Below, piece by piece: positions 8,916 to 17,684 of a DNA stretch of 64,000 bases. Below the pieces are notes generated by a model. The model saw nothing but the letters and a program-made list of their open reading frames with translations, was not told where the DNA came from and did not search any database. Positions within the stretch are counted from its first letter, which is position 1; every line of letters starts with the position of its first letter. The DNA comes from Cognatundibacterium griseum. GTDB lineage: Bacteria > Pseudomonadota > Gammaproteobacteria > Burkholderiales > Burkholderiaceae_D. The position numbers and the translations under genes were made by a program. The stretch spans positions 806,001 through 870,000 of the forward strand of contig NZ_JACOGC010000001.1 in the NCBI RefSeq assembly GCF_014284195.1. Direction: 5' to 3'.

Positions 8916-10283
8916 TTACTTGTTTTTCTTGGCCAGATCCGGCATGTCTGCCAGCTTGTGCTCAAGATAGTGAATATTAGTGCCGCCTTCAATGAAGCGG
9001 GCATCAATCATCAGTTCCCGATGCAGCGGGATATTGGTCTGTATGCCTTCGACCACCATTTCCGATAAAGCAATCTGCATCCGGCGGATTGCCTGCTCAC
9101 GGGTTTCGCCGTAGGCAATCACTTTACCGATCATGGAATCATAATTCGGCGGCACGAAGTAGCCTGCATAAGCGTGGGAGTCAACGCGGATGCCAGGGCC
9201 GCCCGGCGTATGCCAGGAAGTGATGCGGCCGGGGGACGGGATGAATTTAAACGGATCTTCCGCGTTCACCCGGCATTCGATCGCGTGACCTTTCAGCATG
9301 ACTTCGCTTTGTTTGAAGCGCAGTTTTTCGTTGAAGGCAATCCGGATCTGCTCCTGCACGATATCGATGCCGGTAATCATTTCAGTGACCGGATGCTCAA
9401 CCTGCACGCGGGTGTTCATTTCGATGAAATAAAACTCGCCGTTTTCATACAGGAATTCAAACGTACCGGCGCCACGGTAACCGATCTTGCGGCAGGCGGC
9501 TGCACAACGGTCGCCGATTTTTTCGATCAGCTTGCGCGGAATGCCGGGAGCCGGCGCTTCTTCAATCACTTTCTGATGGCGGCGCTGCATGGAGCAGTCG
9601 CGCTCGCCGAGCCAGATCGCATTGCCATGCTGATCGGCCAGAATCTGGATTTCCACATGGCGCGGATTTTCCAGGAATTTTTCCATGTAGACTTCAGGAT
9701 TACCGAATGCAGCACCGGCTTCCGTCTTGGTCATGGTCACTGCATTGAGCAAGGCTGCCTCGGTATGCACCACGCGCATGCCACGGCCGCCGCCACCGCC
9801 GGCAGCTTTGATGATGACCGGGTAGCCGACTTTGCGGGCGGTCTGGACAATCACTTTCGGATCATCTGGCAATGCGCCTTCCGAACCCGGCACGCATGGT
9901 ACGCCGGCGGCGATCATGGCATGTTTGGCGGAAACCTTATCACCCATCATGCGGATCGATTCGGCGCGCGGACCAATGAACACGAAACCGGATTGCTCAA
10001 CGCGCTCGGCGAAGTCCGCATTTTCCGACAGGAAGCCATAGCCAGGATGAATAGCCTGTGCGTCGGTGACTTCGGCGGCGCTGATGATCGCGGGCATGCT
10101 CAGGTAACTCAGATTCGATGGAGCAGGGCCGATGCAGACAGATTCGTCGGCCAGCTTCACATATTTTGCTTCGCGGTCTGCCTCAGAGTGCACGACCACG
10201 GTTTTAATGCCCATTTCGCGGCAGGCGCGCTGGATACGGAGCGCGATTTCACCTCGATTGGCGATAAGAATTTTTTCAAACAT
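8916..10283 (-). CDS. accC: Acetyl-CoA carboxylase, biotin carboxylase subunit
   Basis: A 455-aa ATP-grasp enzyme that carboxylates biotin on AccB, the first half-reaction of malonyl-CoA synthesis. Visible motifs are [14 protein letters not shown] at the N-terminus, the glycine-rich ATP loop [12 protein letters not shown] near 160-170, [14 protein letters not shown], and the catalytic stretch [14 protein letters not shown] near 285-300. Length is standard. It follows accB by 67 bases, so the two form the usual accBC operon. Confidence 0.98.
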   Translation of the reverse strand: MFEKILIANRGEIALRIQRACREMGIKTVVVHSEADREAKYVKLADESVCIGPAPSNLSYLSMPAIISAAEVTDAQAIHPGYGFLSENADFAERVEQSGFVFIGPRAESIRMMGDKVSAKHAMIAAGVPCVPGSEGALPDDPKVIVQTARKVGYPVIIKAAGGGGGRGMRVVHTEAALLNAVTMTKTEAGAAFGNPEVYMEKFLENPRHVEIQILADQHGNAIWLGERDCSMQRRHQKVIEEAPAPGIPRKLIEKIGDRCAAACRKIGYRGAGTFEFLYENGEFYFIEMNTRVQVEHPVTEMITGIDIVQEQIRIAFNEKLRFKQSEVMLKGHAIECRVNAEDPFKFIPSPGRITSWHTPGGPGIRVDSHAYAGYFVPPNYDSMIGKVIAYGETREQAIRRMQIALSEMVVEGIQTNIPLHRELMIDARFIEGGTNIHYLEHKLADMPDLAKKNK

Positions 10284-10350
10284 GATTTAACTTTGCGGTG
10301 GCAATGGTTACAACGGAAGGCGTCCGGGACCTCAGGTACGGCAGCCCGGA

Positions 10351-10797
10351 TCAGCCAATCACGAATAGCGGCTGACCGTATTCAACAGGCTGACCATTTT
10401 CCACCAGAATCTGTTTAATCGTGCCTTCGAAATCGCTTTCAATTTCATTCAGCAACTTCATTGCTTCGATGATGCACAGCGTATCGCCTTTGCCGACGCT
10501 CTTGCCGATGTCGGCGAATGGGGCAGCGCCCGGCGCAGAAGAGCGGTAGAAAGTTCCGACCATAGGAGACTTGACGATATGACCTTCCGGTACGGCCGGT
10601 GCCGCGGCGGCAACCGGTGCAGCTGCGACGGGCGCGGCAGCCTGGTGTGCCTGCTGCGGCATCATGACTACTTGATTCTGGGGCATTGCAGAGGATTTGA
10701 CGATGCGGACTTTACCTTCACCTTCAGTCACTTCGAGTTCGGCGATATCCGATTCTGCCACGAGGTCGATCAGGGTTTTGAGTTTTCTTAAATCCAT
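10351..10797 (-). CDS. accB: Acetyl-CoA carboxylase, biotin carboxyl carrier protein
   Basis: A 148-aa BCCP. The N-terminal part ([18 protein letters not shown]) is followed by an Ala/Pro-rich flexible linker (about residues 50-75) and the biotinyl domain with the biotinylation motif EAMKLLNE, where the Lys carries biotin. It is the partner of AccC encoded next. A perfect 19-bp palindrome lies 50 bases upstream of its start and may control accBC. Confidence 0.98.
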   Translation of the reverse strand: MDLRKLKTLIDLVAESDIAELEVTEGEGKVRIVKSSAMPQNQVVMMPQQAHQAAAPVAAAPVAAAAPAVPEGHIVKSPMVGTFYRSSAPGAAPFADIGKSVGKGDTLCIIEAMKLLNEIESDFEGTIKQILVENGQPVEYGQPLFVIG

Positions 10798-10846
10798 GTG
10801 GAGCCCCTTTGAAAAAGGTAATTTTGAATGAACGGAAGCGCAATAT

Positions 10847-10865
10847 AGAACGATTTAATCGTTCT
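10847..10865. promoter_or_regulatory. Perfect 19-bp palindrome in the accB upstream region
   Basis: AGAACGATTTAATCGTTCT has two 9-bp arms that match exactly around one central T. It lies between aroQ and accB. On the accB strand a TACAAT -10-like box is found some 30 bases before it, so the palindrome would fall at the start of the transcript or just after. It may be a repressor site or an RNA hairpin. AccBC expression is known to be feedback-controlled in E. coli; the binder here is unknown. Confidence 0.55.
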
Positions 10866-10940
10866 GGCAATGACGCTTAAAACTTGATTGTACATCAAAA
10901 TAAGCGGAAATTGTTTAAAAATGCGCGAAGATAAAAGAAG

Positions 10941-11384
10941 TTACAGGTTTTTTATACAAAAATCAATGGCGAGCCGGTAACCGTCGGTGCCGAGGCCGCA
11001 GATGACGCCGCGAGCGATGTCAGACAGGAAAGAGTGATGCCGGAATGCTTCTCTCTGATGGATATTGGTGATGTGGATTTCAACAAAAGGAATCGCGACG
11101 GCAGCCAGTGCATCGCGCAGCGCCACGCTGGTGTGCGTGAGGCCGCCGGGATTGATGACGATGGCATCGATGGCTTCGCTGCGGGCTGCGTGAATGCGGT
11201 CGATCAGGGCACCTTCGTGGTTGCTCTGGAATGTGACCAGCGCCGCGCCTGCGGCTTTTGCCTGCGCCTGCGCGGCAGTTTCCACTTCGCTCAGGGTGAT
11301 TGCGCCGTACTTGGCGGGCTCACGGGTGCCGAGCAGATTCAGATTCGGGCCATTCAACAGCAGCAGTTTGCTTGCCATAGTCAT
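10941..11384 (-). CDS. aroQ: Type II 3-dehydroquinate dehydratase
   Basis: A 147-aa enzyme of the shikimate pathway that dehydrates 3-dehydroquinate. Type II motifs are present: [47 protein letters not shown] and [18 protein letters not shown] (catalytic His). The start may be the first Met (11384) or the next one two codons on. It sits between the thioredoxin-like gene and accB, an arrangement frequent in betaproteobacteria. Confidence 0.97.
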   Translation of the reverse strand: MTMASKLLLLNGPNLNLLGTREPAKYGAITLSEVETAAQAQAKAAGAALVTFQSNHEGALIDRIHAARSEAIDAIVINPGGLTHTSVALRDALAAVAIPFVEIHITNIHQREAFRHHSFLSDIARGVICGLGTDGYRLAIDFCIKNL

Positions 11385-11450
11385 GTTTGATTTGACGAAG
11401 ATGGCCGCATTTTGCCGTCATTGACAGCAGATTGGCAAGGAAAAATCGAC

Positions 11451-11999
11451 TTACTTTGATTTTTCCGCAGAAAATTTGGCGATGTCGGCGCGCAGTGCAT
11501 CCATTTTCAGGCGCCCCAGATAGCTTTTGGCAACCTTGCCATCCGGTGTGATCAGGACGGTGAAGGGCAGTCCGCCTGCCAGATTGCCGAGCTGGCGGGA
11601 CAGTTCGCTGCCTTCCAGTCCTGCAACCAGCAATGGGTAGCTGATACTGTACTTTTTGGCAAATTCCGAAATATTCGACGGACTGTCGATGCCCAGGCCG
11701 ACGATCTGCACTGGCTTGCCGGATAATTCGTGTTGCAAGGCGGATAATTCCGGCATTTCCTGTACGCAGGGTGCGCACCAGGTTGCCCAGAAGTTAACCA
11801 CGAGCAACTGGTTTTTCCAGCTTGAAAGCGATTGCCGTAATCCGTTGCTATCAGGGAATTTTTTACTCATGACCTGGCGGACTGCGCTGCTTTCCGGCGT
11901 GTCGGGCGTGGTTTGCAGGTTGCCGGCGTAGATGCCGAGTCCGGTGAAGCTGAGTCCCAGCAGGATGGCGCCTGCAAATTTTTTATTAATCAGTTTCAT
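11451..11999 (-). CDS. TlpA-family thiol:disulfide oxidoreductase
   Basis: A 182-aa thioredoxin-fold protein exported or anchored by an N-terminal hydrophobic segment (MKLINKKFAGAILLGLSFTGLGIYAG). The active site is in FWATWCAPC (CAPC redox pair), and the cis-Pro region LPFTVLI follows later. I used the Met at 11999, which gives a normal signal sequence; the longer reading frame upstream lies inside the neighbouring gene. The start overlaps the end of the nucleotidyltransferase-like gene by 14 bases, so they are probably co-translated. It may reduce or oxidise periplasmic cysteines, for example in cytochrome maturation (inference). Confidence 0.9.
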   Translation of the reverse strand: MKLINKKFAGAILLGLSFTGLGIYAGNLQTTPDTPESSAVRQVMSKKFPDSNGLRQSLSSWKNQLLVVNFWATWCAPCVQEMPELSALQHELSGKPVQIVGLGIDSPSNISEFAKKYSISYPLLVAGLEGSELSRQLGNLAGGLPFTVLITPDGKVAKSYLGRLKMDALRADIAKFSAEKSK

Positions 12000-12624
12000 A
12001 AGAATTTTCCGCAGAGTGAAGACTATCGCTGATAAGCGCGCGCAGGGCTTGCAGGTTGGCGCGTTCCTGGTTTTTCCCCTGCCGGATCGCATCCTGTTCC
12101 TGCAATACCAGATGCACGCCTTCCTTCCCGCGCATGAAGCTCAGTGTTTCAATACTGTCATGCCGGTGGTTGAAGCTTTCTGACACCTCGAATTCGATAT
12201 CCTGATTCAGCAGGTAGATCGCGACATCTTTGGTATTGTCAGTATAAAGATGCAGGTAGATGTCTGAATGGGGGCCTGCGGTGCCGTTGAGCACCGCGCC
12301 GACCAGATAGGGGTTGAAGCGTTCCAGTTCTTCCATCAGCTCAGCCGCCAGCTGGCGCAGCTGCAGCAGGCGCTGTGGCTGGGTGTCGCCAAAAAACAGC
12401 GCATGGTATTCCCGTACTTCCTGTTCGATCTGTGCATTGTCGGGCAGGATATCACCTCTGGGTTTCTGGTTGCCGAGCAATTGGCGCACCGCTTTTCGCT
12501 TGGCGGTGGCGTAATCCGCTCCGTCTTCGGCGATCATGCGCGCTGCCAGCATCGCGATTTCTGAGCGCAGGGCTTCGGCTTCATTGGGATTGTGAATCAT
12601 CATGGCGGCATCATAACCTAACAT
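11986..12624 (-). CDS. Conserved nucleotidyltransferase-like protein
   Basis: A roughly 212-aa soluble protein that begins MLGYDAAMMIHNPNEAEALRSEIAML. The stretch FNPYLVGAVLNGTAGPHSDIYLHLYTD resembles a nucleotidyltransferase fold (G-T-A then D-I-x-L), so a minimal nucleotidyltransferase is a reasonable guess, not a certainty. I chose the Met at 12624 because AAAGGGAC lies just before it; Mets at 12603 and 12600 are alternatives. Much longer reading through the divergent mpl gene is not credible. It diverges from mpl and overlaps the thioredoxin-like gene downstream. Confidence 0.65.
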   Translation of the reverse strand: MLGYDAAMMIHNPNEAEALRSEIAMLAARMIAEDGADYATAKRKAVRQLLGNQKPRGDILPDNAQIEQEVREYHALFFGDTQPQRLLQLRQLAAELMEELERFNPYLVGAVLNGTAGPHSDIYLHLYTDNTKDVAIYLLNQDIEFEVSESFNHRHDSIETLSFMRGKEGVHLVLQEQDAIRQGKNQERANLQALRALISDSLHSAENSYETD

Positions 12625-12696
12625 CTGTCCCTTTGTGCATAGGGAAACCGGGCGGCACTCAGGTAGAATTGCGGGATTCTGAAATTGATTGAAATT

Positions 12697-14091
12697 ATGC
12701 ATATTCATATCCTCGGTATTTGCGGCACCTTCATGGGGGGGCTGGCAGTTCTGGCCAAAGAGGCGGGGCATACGGTGACTGGCTGCGACGCCAATGTCTA
12801 TCCGCCCATGAGCACGCAGCTCGAAGCACAGGGCATCACCCTGATGCAGGGATTCGGTGCCGAGCAGATCGCGCTGGAGCCGGATCTGTATGTTGTCGGC
12901 AATGTGGTATCGCGCGGCAATCCGCTGATGGAGGAAATCCTGAACCGTGGCCTGCCTTATGTGTCCGGACCGCAATGGATGGGCGACCATATCCTGCGCC
13001 ACAAGTGGGTGCTGGCAGTGGCTGGCACACATGGCAAAACCACCACATCTGCCATGCTGGCCTGGATACTGGAATACGCCGGTTATGCGCCGGGCTTTCT
13101 GATTGGCGGCGTGCCGCTGAATTTCGGCATTTCAGCCCGTCTGCAGGGAAATCACGCTTCGGATTTCTTTGTGATCGAGGCGGACGAATACGACACGGCT
13201 TTTTTCGACAAGCGCAGTAAGTTTGTGCACTACCATGCGAAGACTGCCATCCTGAATAATCTGGAATACGATCACGCCGATATTTTTCCGGATGTGGGGG
13301 CGATTGAAACGCAGTTTCATCATCTGGTGCGCACCGTGCCCGGCGTCGGGCGTCTGATCGTCAATGGCCACAACGATGCGCTGCAACGTGTGCTGCAGCG
13401 CGGTTGCTGGAGCGGGAAAGAATTTTTCGGCAATGATCAGCAGTGGCGCATTGTTCTGAAAGACGGCGAAGATTTTGAGGTGTATTTCAACGGCGAATGC
13501 CAGGGAACGGTGCAATGGCAGCTGAACGGCGAACACAATCGCCAGAACGCGCTGGCTGCGATTGCGGCGGCGCGCCATGTCGGCATCAAACCTGAGCTCG
13601 CCATCGAAGCGCTGGCGCATTTCGTGAATGTGAAGCGGCGCATGGAAGTGCGCGGCATCGAAGACGGCGTGACCGTGATCGACGATTTCGCGCACCATCC
13701 GACGGCTGTCGCGACCACGATTGCGGGGCTGCGGCGCAAAGTTGGCGCGGCACGCATTCTGGCTGTGCTGGAGCCGCGTTCCAACACCATGAAGCTGGGC
13801 ACCATGAAACAGGCTCTGCCGGGCAGTCTGGCGCAGGCTGACCGGGTGTTTGGTTTCGGCGCTACCGAAGGCAAGGATGCGCTGGGCTGGGATCTGGCGG
13901 CAGCACTGGCGCCGCTGGGAGATAAAGTGGCCTGCTTTCAGGCGATCCCTGAACTGGTGCAGGCTATTGCCCAGCAGGCGCAGGCCGGCGATTATGTGCT
14001 GATCATGAGCAATGGCGGTTTTGGTGGCGTGCATCAGAAATTGCTCGACAGGCTGCATCAGCGGGCTGCGGCCGGAGTCGTGGCAGCATGA
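12697..14091 (+). CDS. mpl: UDP-N-acetylmuramate:L-Ala-gamma-D-Glu-mDAP ligase
   Basis: A 464-aa Mur-ligase that joins recycled murein tripeptide to UDP-MurNAc. The start MHIHILGICGTFMGGLA matches the family. Other motifs are the ATP loop VAGTHGKTTTSAM near 110, EADEYDTAFFDKRSKFVHY, the NLEYDHADIF segment and DDFAHHPTA near 335. The ATG at 12697 was preferred over the Met four codons upstream for that match. A TAGAAT box lies 28-33 bases before it. Its stop overlaps the next gene start (ATGA). Confidence 0.97.
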   Translation: MHIHILGICGTFMGGLAVLAKEAGHTVTGCDANVYPPMSTQLEAQGITLMQGFGAEQIALEPDLYVVGNVVSRGNPLMEEILNRGLPYVSGPQWMGDHILRHKWVLAVAGTHGKTTTSAMLAWILEYAGYAPGFLIGGVPLNFGISARLQGNHASDFFVIEADEYDTAFFDKRSKFVHYHAKTAILNNLEYDHADIFPDVGAIETQFHHLVRTVPGVGRLIVNGHNDALQRVLQRGCWSGKEFFGNDQQWRIVLKDGEDFEVYFNGECQGTVQWQLNGEHNRQNALAAIAAARHVGIKPELAIEALAHFVNVKRRMEVRGIEDGVTVIDDFAHHPTAVATTIAGLRRKVGAARILAVLEPRSNTMKLGTMKQALPGSLAQADRVFGFGATEGKDALGWDLAAALAPLGDKVACFQAIPELVQAIAQQAQAGDYVLIMSNGGFGGVHQKLLDRLHQRAAAGVVAA

Positions 14092-14675
14092 TTTTGTATC
14101 TGCACGGATTCCGTTCTTCGCCGCAATCCTACAAAGCGCGGCTCATGCAGCAGGAGATGGCGCGTCGCGGACGCATTGCCGAATGGCATTGCCCGGCGCT
14201 GTCGCCTTCTCCGGCGCAGGCGATGATGCAGGCGGAAGCCATTCTGCAGACTGCTGCAAACCGCGCTGCCATCAGTATCGTCGGCTCTTCGCTCGGGGGG
14301 TATTACGCGACCTGGCTGGCAGAAAAATACGACTGCCGCGCTGTTTTGCTCAATCCGGCTGTGAAGCCGCCGCGCGATCTGGAGAGCTACGTCGGCGTGA
14401 CGACTTATTATCACAGCGACGAGCGTTTTGAATTCAAGCCAGAGTACGTCGAGGAGCTGCGGGCGCTGGCGGTATCGCAGATTACCCGTCCGGTGCGCTA
14501 TTTTCTGCTGGCGGCAACCGGCGACGAGGTGCTGGACTGGCGCGAGATGCTTGCCCATTATCCGGGTGCACGGCAGCATATTATTCAGGGCAGCGACCAC
14601 GGCATTGCCGAGTTTGCAGACTATCTGCCGGAAGTCATGGCTTTTTGTGATGCGGATGATGCCAGCGATGCGTGA
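14088..14675 (+). CDS. YqiA/YcfP-family alpha/beta-hydrolase
   Basis: A 195-aa small esterase-like protein. It shows MILYLHGFRSSPQSYKA at the N-terminus, the nucleophile elbow GSSLGGYYATWLAEKY (Ser near 67), an acidic residue in AATGDEVLDW and a C-terminal His in GSDHGIAEF, which makes a complete Ser-Asp-His triad. The natural substrate is unknown. The start overlaps the mpl stop by four bases, so it is translated with mpl. Confidence 0.9.
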   Translation: MILYLHGFRSSPQSYKARLMQQEMARRGRIAEWHCPALSPSPAQAMMQAEAILQTAANRAAISIVGSSLGGYYATWLAEKYDCRAVLLNPAVKPPRDLESYVGVTTYYHSDERFEFKPEYVEELRALAVSQITRPVRYFLLAATGDEVLDWREMLAHYPGARQHIIQGSDHGIAEFADYLPEVMAFCDADDASDA

Positions 14676-15309
14676 TCCGTTAATGATGAAGCCGGTGCTG
14701 AATATTTCCCCCCTCACCATGCCGCAGCCTGAGGCAATGCAGCCGCGCCACCGCACGGCGGGGCAGTGGTTCAGCCATGTGCAGACTGTCGATCAGCGGC
14801 GCAGCATGCAGGACTGGCTGACCAACCGCGACTCGCTGACCGCCAGGCTGGTGGCGCGTTGCGGACAGTTCCGGGTGCAGCGCTTGTCGCAGCACAAGGC
14901 GCTGTGCCTGACGGACGAGTATGCTGCGCTGGGACTGGCGCGGGTGGAAAAAGTGCATCAGCGTGAAGTGATCCTGCGTTGCGACGGCGAGGCCATGATT
15001 TATGGCCATACCGTCGTGCCATTGACCGCGACCGCCGCGCAGTGGCCTTTATTCCGTGGATTGGGAGAGCGCTCGCTGGGCAGCACTTTGTTTAACGATC
15101 CGCTGGTTGAGCGCGGACGTTTGTCGTTTGCCCGGCTGCATGCGCAACATCCGCTGATGCGGCGGATCCGCGCGGTGCTGCCGCAGATACAGGCCGTCAG
15201 CCTGCCGGCACGCCGTTCTCTGTTCTGGCGTAAAGGGGCTTGCCTGCTGGTGACGGAAGTATTTTTGCCCGCCGTGCTGACCTTGCCGGTTTTACTGTCG
15301 GAGCCGTAG
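14668..15309 (+). CDS. ubiC: Chorismate pyruvate-lyase
   Basis: About 213 aa. UbiC removes pyruvate from chorismate to give 4-hydroxybenzoate, the first committed step of ubiquinone. Family features are WLTNRDSLTARL, REVILRCDGEAMIYGHTVVP and LGERSLGSTLF (Arg and Glu residues of the active site). The start is uncertain: 14668 overlaps the esterase end, 14683/14686 or a later Met at 14740 are possible. The family N-terminus is short, so the later starts cannot be excluded. It shows that the organism makes ubiquinone. Confidence 0.88.
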   Translation: MRDPLMMKPVLNISPLTMPQPEAMQPRHRTAGQWFSHVQTVDQRRSMQDWLTNRDSLTARLVARCGQFRVQRLSQHKALCLTDEYAALGLARVEKVHQREVILRCDGEAMIYGHTVVPLTATAAQWPLFRGLGERSLGSTLFNDPLVERGRLSFARLHAQHPLMRRIRAVLPQIQAVSLPARRSLFWRKGACLLVTEVFLPAVLTLPVLLSEP

Positions 15310-15410
15310 TCAGGCTGAACGCATCGGATACCACGAAAAACACAAAAGCACAGGACAAAAACAGCGCCGGGACAGCGCATTAACGTAACAACATACTGAA
15401 TATACTGGGA

Positions 15411-15473
15411 GGGAGTATCTTTTTTTGCCCTGATTAATCGGGGGCATCAAGGCAATTTTGACCAATACTCCCC
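15411..15473 (+). promoter_or_regulatory. Nested inverted repeats in the RNase II-family leader
   Basis: GGGAGTAT at 15411-15418 is complementary to ATACTCCC at 15465-15472. Inside lies a second stem, TGCCC (15426-15430) with GGGCA (15442-15446) around GATTAATC. The element ends about 50 bases before the start of the ribonuclease gene, so it may be a structured 5' leader or a two-site operator. The same ATACTCCCC word recurs as an inverted pair at 46172-46251. Confidence 0.45.
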
Positions 15474-15524
15474 ACAAAACCTGGTTTTTCCAGGCCGGAC
15501 TGACATAGAGACAAAGAAGTTTGC

Positions 15525-17684
15525 ATGAATTTATTTTTTGAAGAATCAGGTGATTTTAAAGCTGGCACAGTGTTATCGCAGGCAGGCGAGGCGTATCAGG
15601 TCGAGCTCGCCAGCGGCAAGCGCACCAAGGTCAAGGCTAAGGATGTGCTGCTGCAATTCACCGCGCCCGATCCGGTCACGCTGATCGAACAGGCCAAAGC
15701 CGCAGCGGCAGAAGCTGATCTTGGCTTTTTATGGGAAGTCGCCGGGCAGGAAGAATTCGGTTTTGCCGAACTGGGCGCCGAATATTTTGGTCATGCCCCG
15801 CAGCCAGTGGAAGCGGCGGGCCTGATTCTGGCACTGCATCAGGCGCCGGTATATTTCTACAAAAAAGGCCGTGGCCGCTACAAGGCCGCACCGGAAGCCT
15901 CGTTACAGGCAGCCCTGGCCGGCATCGAAAAAAAGAAACAGCAACTGCTGGTGCAGGCGGCTTATGTGGAAGAGCTGAAACAGCATCGTCTGCCGGACGC
16001 GATGAAGCCGCTGGCACTGGCGCTGCTGTTCAAGCCCGATAAAAACAGCATCGAATACAAAGCACTCGCGGAAGCCTGCGATGTCCTGCAGACCAGCGCT
16101 CCGCGCCTGATGCTCGAAACCGGCGGCATTGCCAGCCCCAAGCATCTGCATCTGGCGAAATTTCATTTCGAGCATTTTCCGAAAGGCACAGGATTTCCGG
16201 CAGTGTCTTTGCCGGTATTGCCGGATGATCTGCCGATGGCGGATGTGCAGGCATTCTCGATCGATGATGTGACCACCACAGAAATCGACGACGCGTTTTC
16301 CGTCACCGAACTGGGTGACGGCACCGTGCGCATCGGTATCCATATTGCTGCGCCGGGGCTGGGCATCCAGCGCGGCGACGCACTGGACCAGATCGCCCGC
16401 GCCCGCATGTCCACCGTCTACATGCCCGGCGACAAGATCACCATGTTGCCGGATGCGCTGGTCGATATCTACACGCTGGGTGCAGGTCAGGTACGGCCTG
16501 CCTTGTCGTTGTATGCAACATTGAACAGCGCAGACTGGAGCGTGATCAGTACCGACACCCGGGTTGAGGCGATACCGATGGCATCAAATCTGCGCCATAA
16601 CGATCTTGATACCGTCGTGACCGAAGACAATCTGGCCGCCGGCAGCGGCGAATATCCGCACAAGGCAGAAATTGCCCGCATCTGGCAATGGGCGCTGGCG
16701 CTGGAAAAAGGCCGCATGGCCAAGCGCGAGAGTTTCGGCATGCGCCCTGAGCAGACCAACCGCGTCGATTTCAATTTCTATGTCGAAGACGACGTGGTCA
16801 GCATCGTCCGTCGCCAGCGCGGTGCGCCGCTCGATAAAATGGTGGCGGAGCTGATGATTTTTGCCAACAGCACCTGGGGCAAGCTGATGGCTGACCACGG
16901 CATTCCCGGCATTTACCGTGCGCAGGGCGTTGCCGGCGGGCGCGGGCAGGGCGGCTGGGCGGCGCGTATGCAGGTACGCATGCTGACGCACGCGGCGCCG
17001 CATCAGGGGCTGGGCGTCGACCAGTATGCCTGGAGCACCTCGCCGCTGCGGCGGTATACCGACCTGATCAACCAGTGGCAGATCATTACCTGCGTCCAGC
17101 ACGGTGTGACTGCGCCGCTGGTTGCGCCTTTCAAGCCGAAAGATGCCGATCTGTTTGCGATTGTCTCCGGTTTCGACGCGGCGTATGCGGCATATGCCGA
17201 CTTCCAGAGCAATATGGAACGCTACTGGTGCCTGCGCTGGCTGGCACAGGAAAACGCACGTCAGGTCGATGCGGTCGTGCTGAAAGACGAAGTGTTGCGG
17301 TTGGTGGAGATTCCGCTGATCGTCCGTCTGGCGGGTATGCCGCAGACAGCGCGCGGCGCGCAGGTGAAACTCGATATCCTGCGCTGGGATGAAGTCGATC
17401 TGAGCGTCGAGGCGCGTCTGCTGGAGGTACTCAGCAGTGTTACCGAGCTGGGTGACGATGACGAACTCGATTCCGAGCTGGATGCCGTACTGGAAAATGA
17501 CGCGACGGCCGATACCGATACGATTAATGGTGAGCTGCATCAGACACCGGAGGCGGTGGATGAATTGCTCACTGCCTCTGAACCCGATTTTGAGTCCGGC
17601 TCTGAGGACGATATGGAAAGCGAGACCACCGAGCATGATGCATCGCAGACCGCGCAACCGGCACAGCTGCCCGCTAATTCATGA
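15525..17684 (+). CDS. RNase II/R-family exoribonuclease (RNB domain)
   Basis: A 719-aa RNB-domain protein that should degrade RNA 3' to 5'. The catalytic core is seen in FSIDDVTTTEIDDAFSV (near 245-260), where acidic residues bind the metal; a Glu stands at one position that is Asp in E. coli RNase II. YMPGDKITMLPDALV and the later STSPLRRYTDLINQWQI (near 510) are also typical. The last 80 or so residues are a strongly acidic, Asp/Glu-rich tail with no domain I recognise. It overlaps the TonB-like gene start by four bases. Confidence 0.92.
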   Translation: MNLFFEESGDFKAGTVLSQAGEAYQVELASGKRTKVKAKDVLLQFTAPDPVTLIEQAKAAAAEADLGFLWEVAGQEEFGFAELGAEYFGHAPQPVEAAGLILALHQAPVYFYKKGRGRYKAAPEASLQAALAGIEKKKQQLLVQAAYVEELKQHRLPDAMKPLALALLFKPDKNSIEYKALAEACDVLQTSAPRLMLETGGIASPKHLHLAKFHFEHFPKGTGFPAVSLPVLPDDLPMADVQAFSIDDVTTTEIDDAFSVTELGDGTVRIGIHIAAPGLGIQRGDALDQIARARMSTVYMPGDKITMLPDALVDIYTLGAGQVRPALSLYATLNSADWSVISTDTRVEAIPMASNLRHNDLDTVVTEDNLAAGSGEYPHKAEIARIWQWALALEKGRMAKRESFGMRPEQTNRVDFNFYVEDDVVSIVRRQRGAPLDKMVAELMIFANSTWGKLMADHGIPGIYRAQGVAGGRGQGGWAARMQVRMLTHAAPHQGLGVDQYAWSTSPLRRYTDLINQWQIITCVQHGVTAPLVAPFKPKDADLFAIVSGFDAAYAAYADFQSNMERYWCLRWLAQENARQVDAVVLKDEVLRLVEIPLIVRLAGMPQTARGAQVKLDILRWDEVDLSVEARLLEVLSSVTELGDDDELDSELDAVLENDATADTDTINGELHQTPEAVDELLTASEPDFESGSEDDMESETTEHDASQTAQPAQLPANS

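Noticed and set aside
12625-13032. Long upstream extension of the nucleotidyltransferase-like gene
   Set aside because: It would run antisense through the start of mpl, which has strong family motifs in the other direction. A Met at 12624 with a ribosome site is available.
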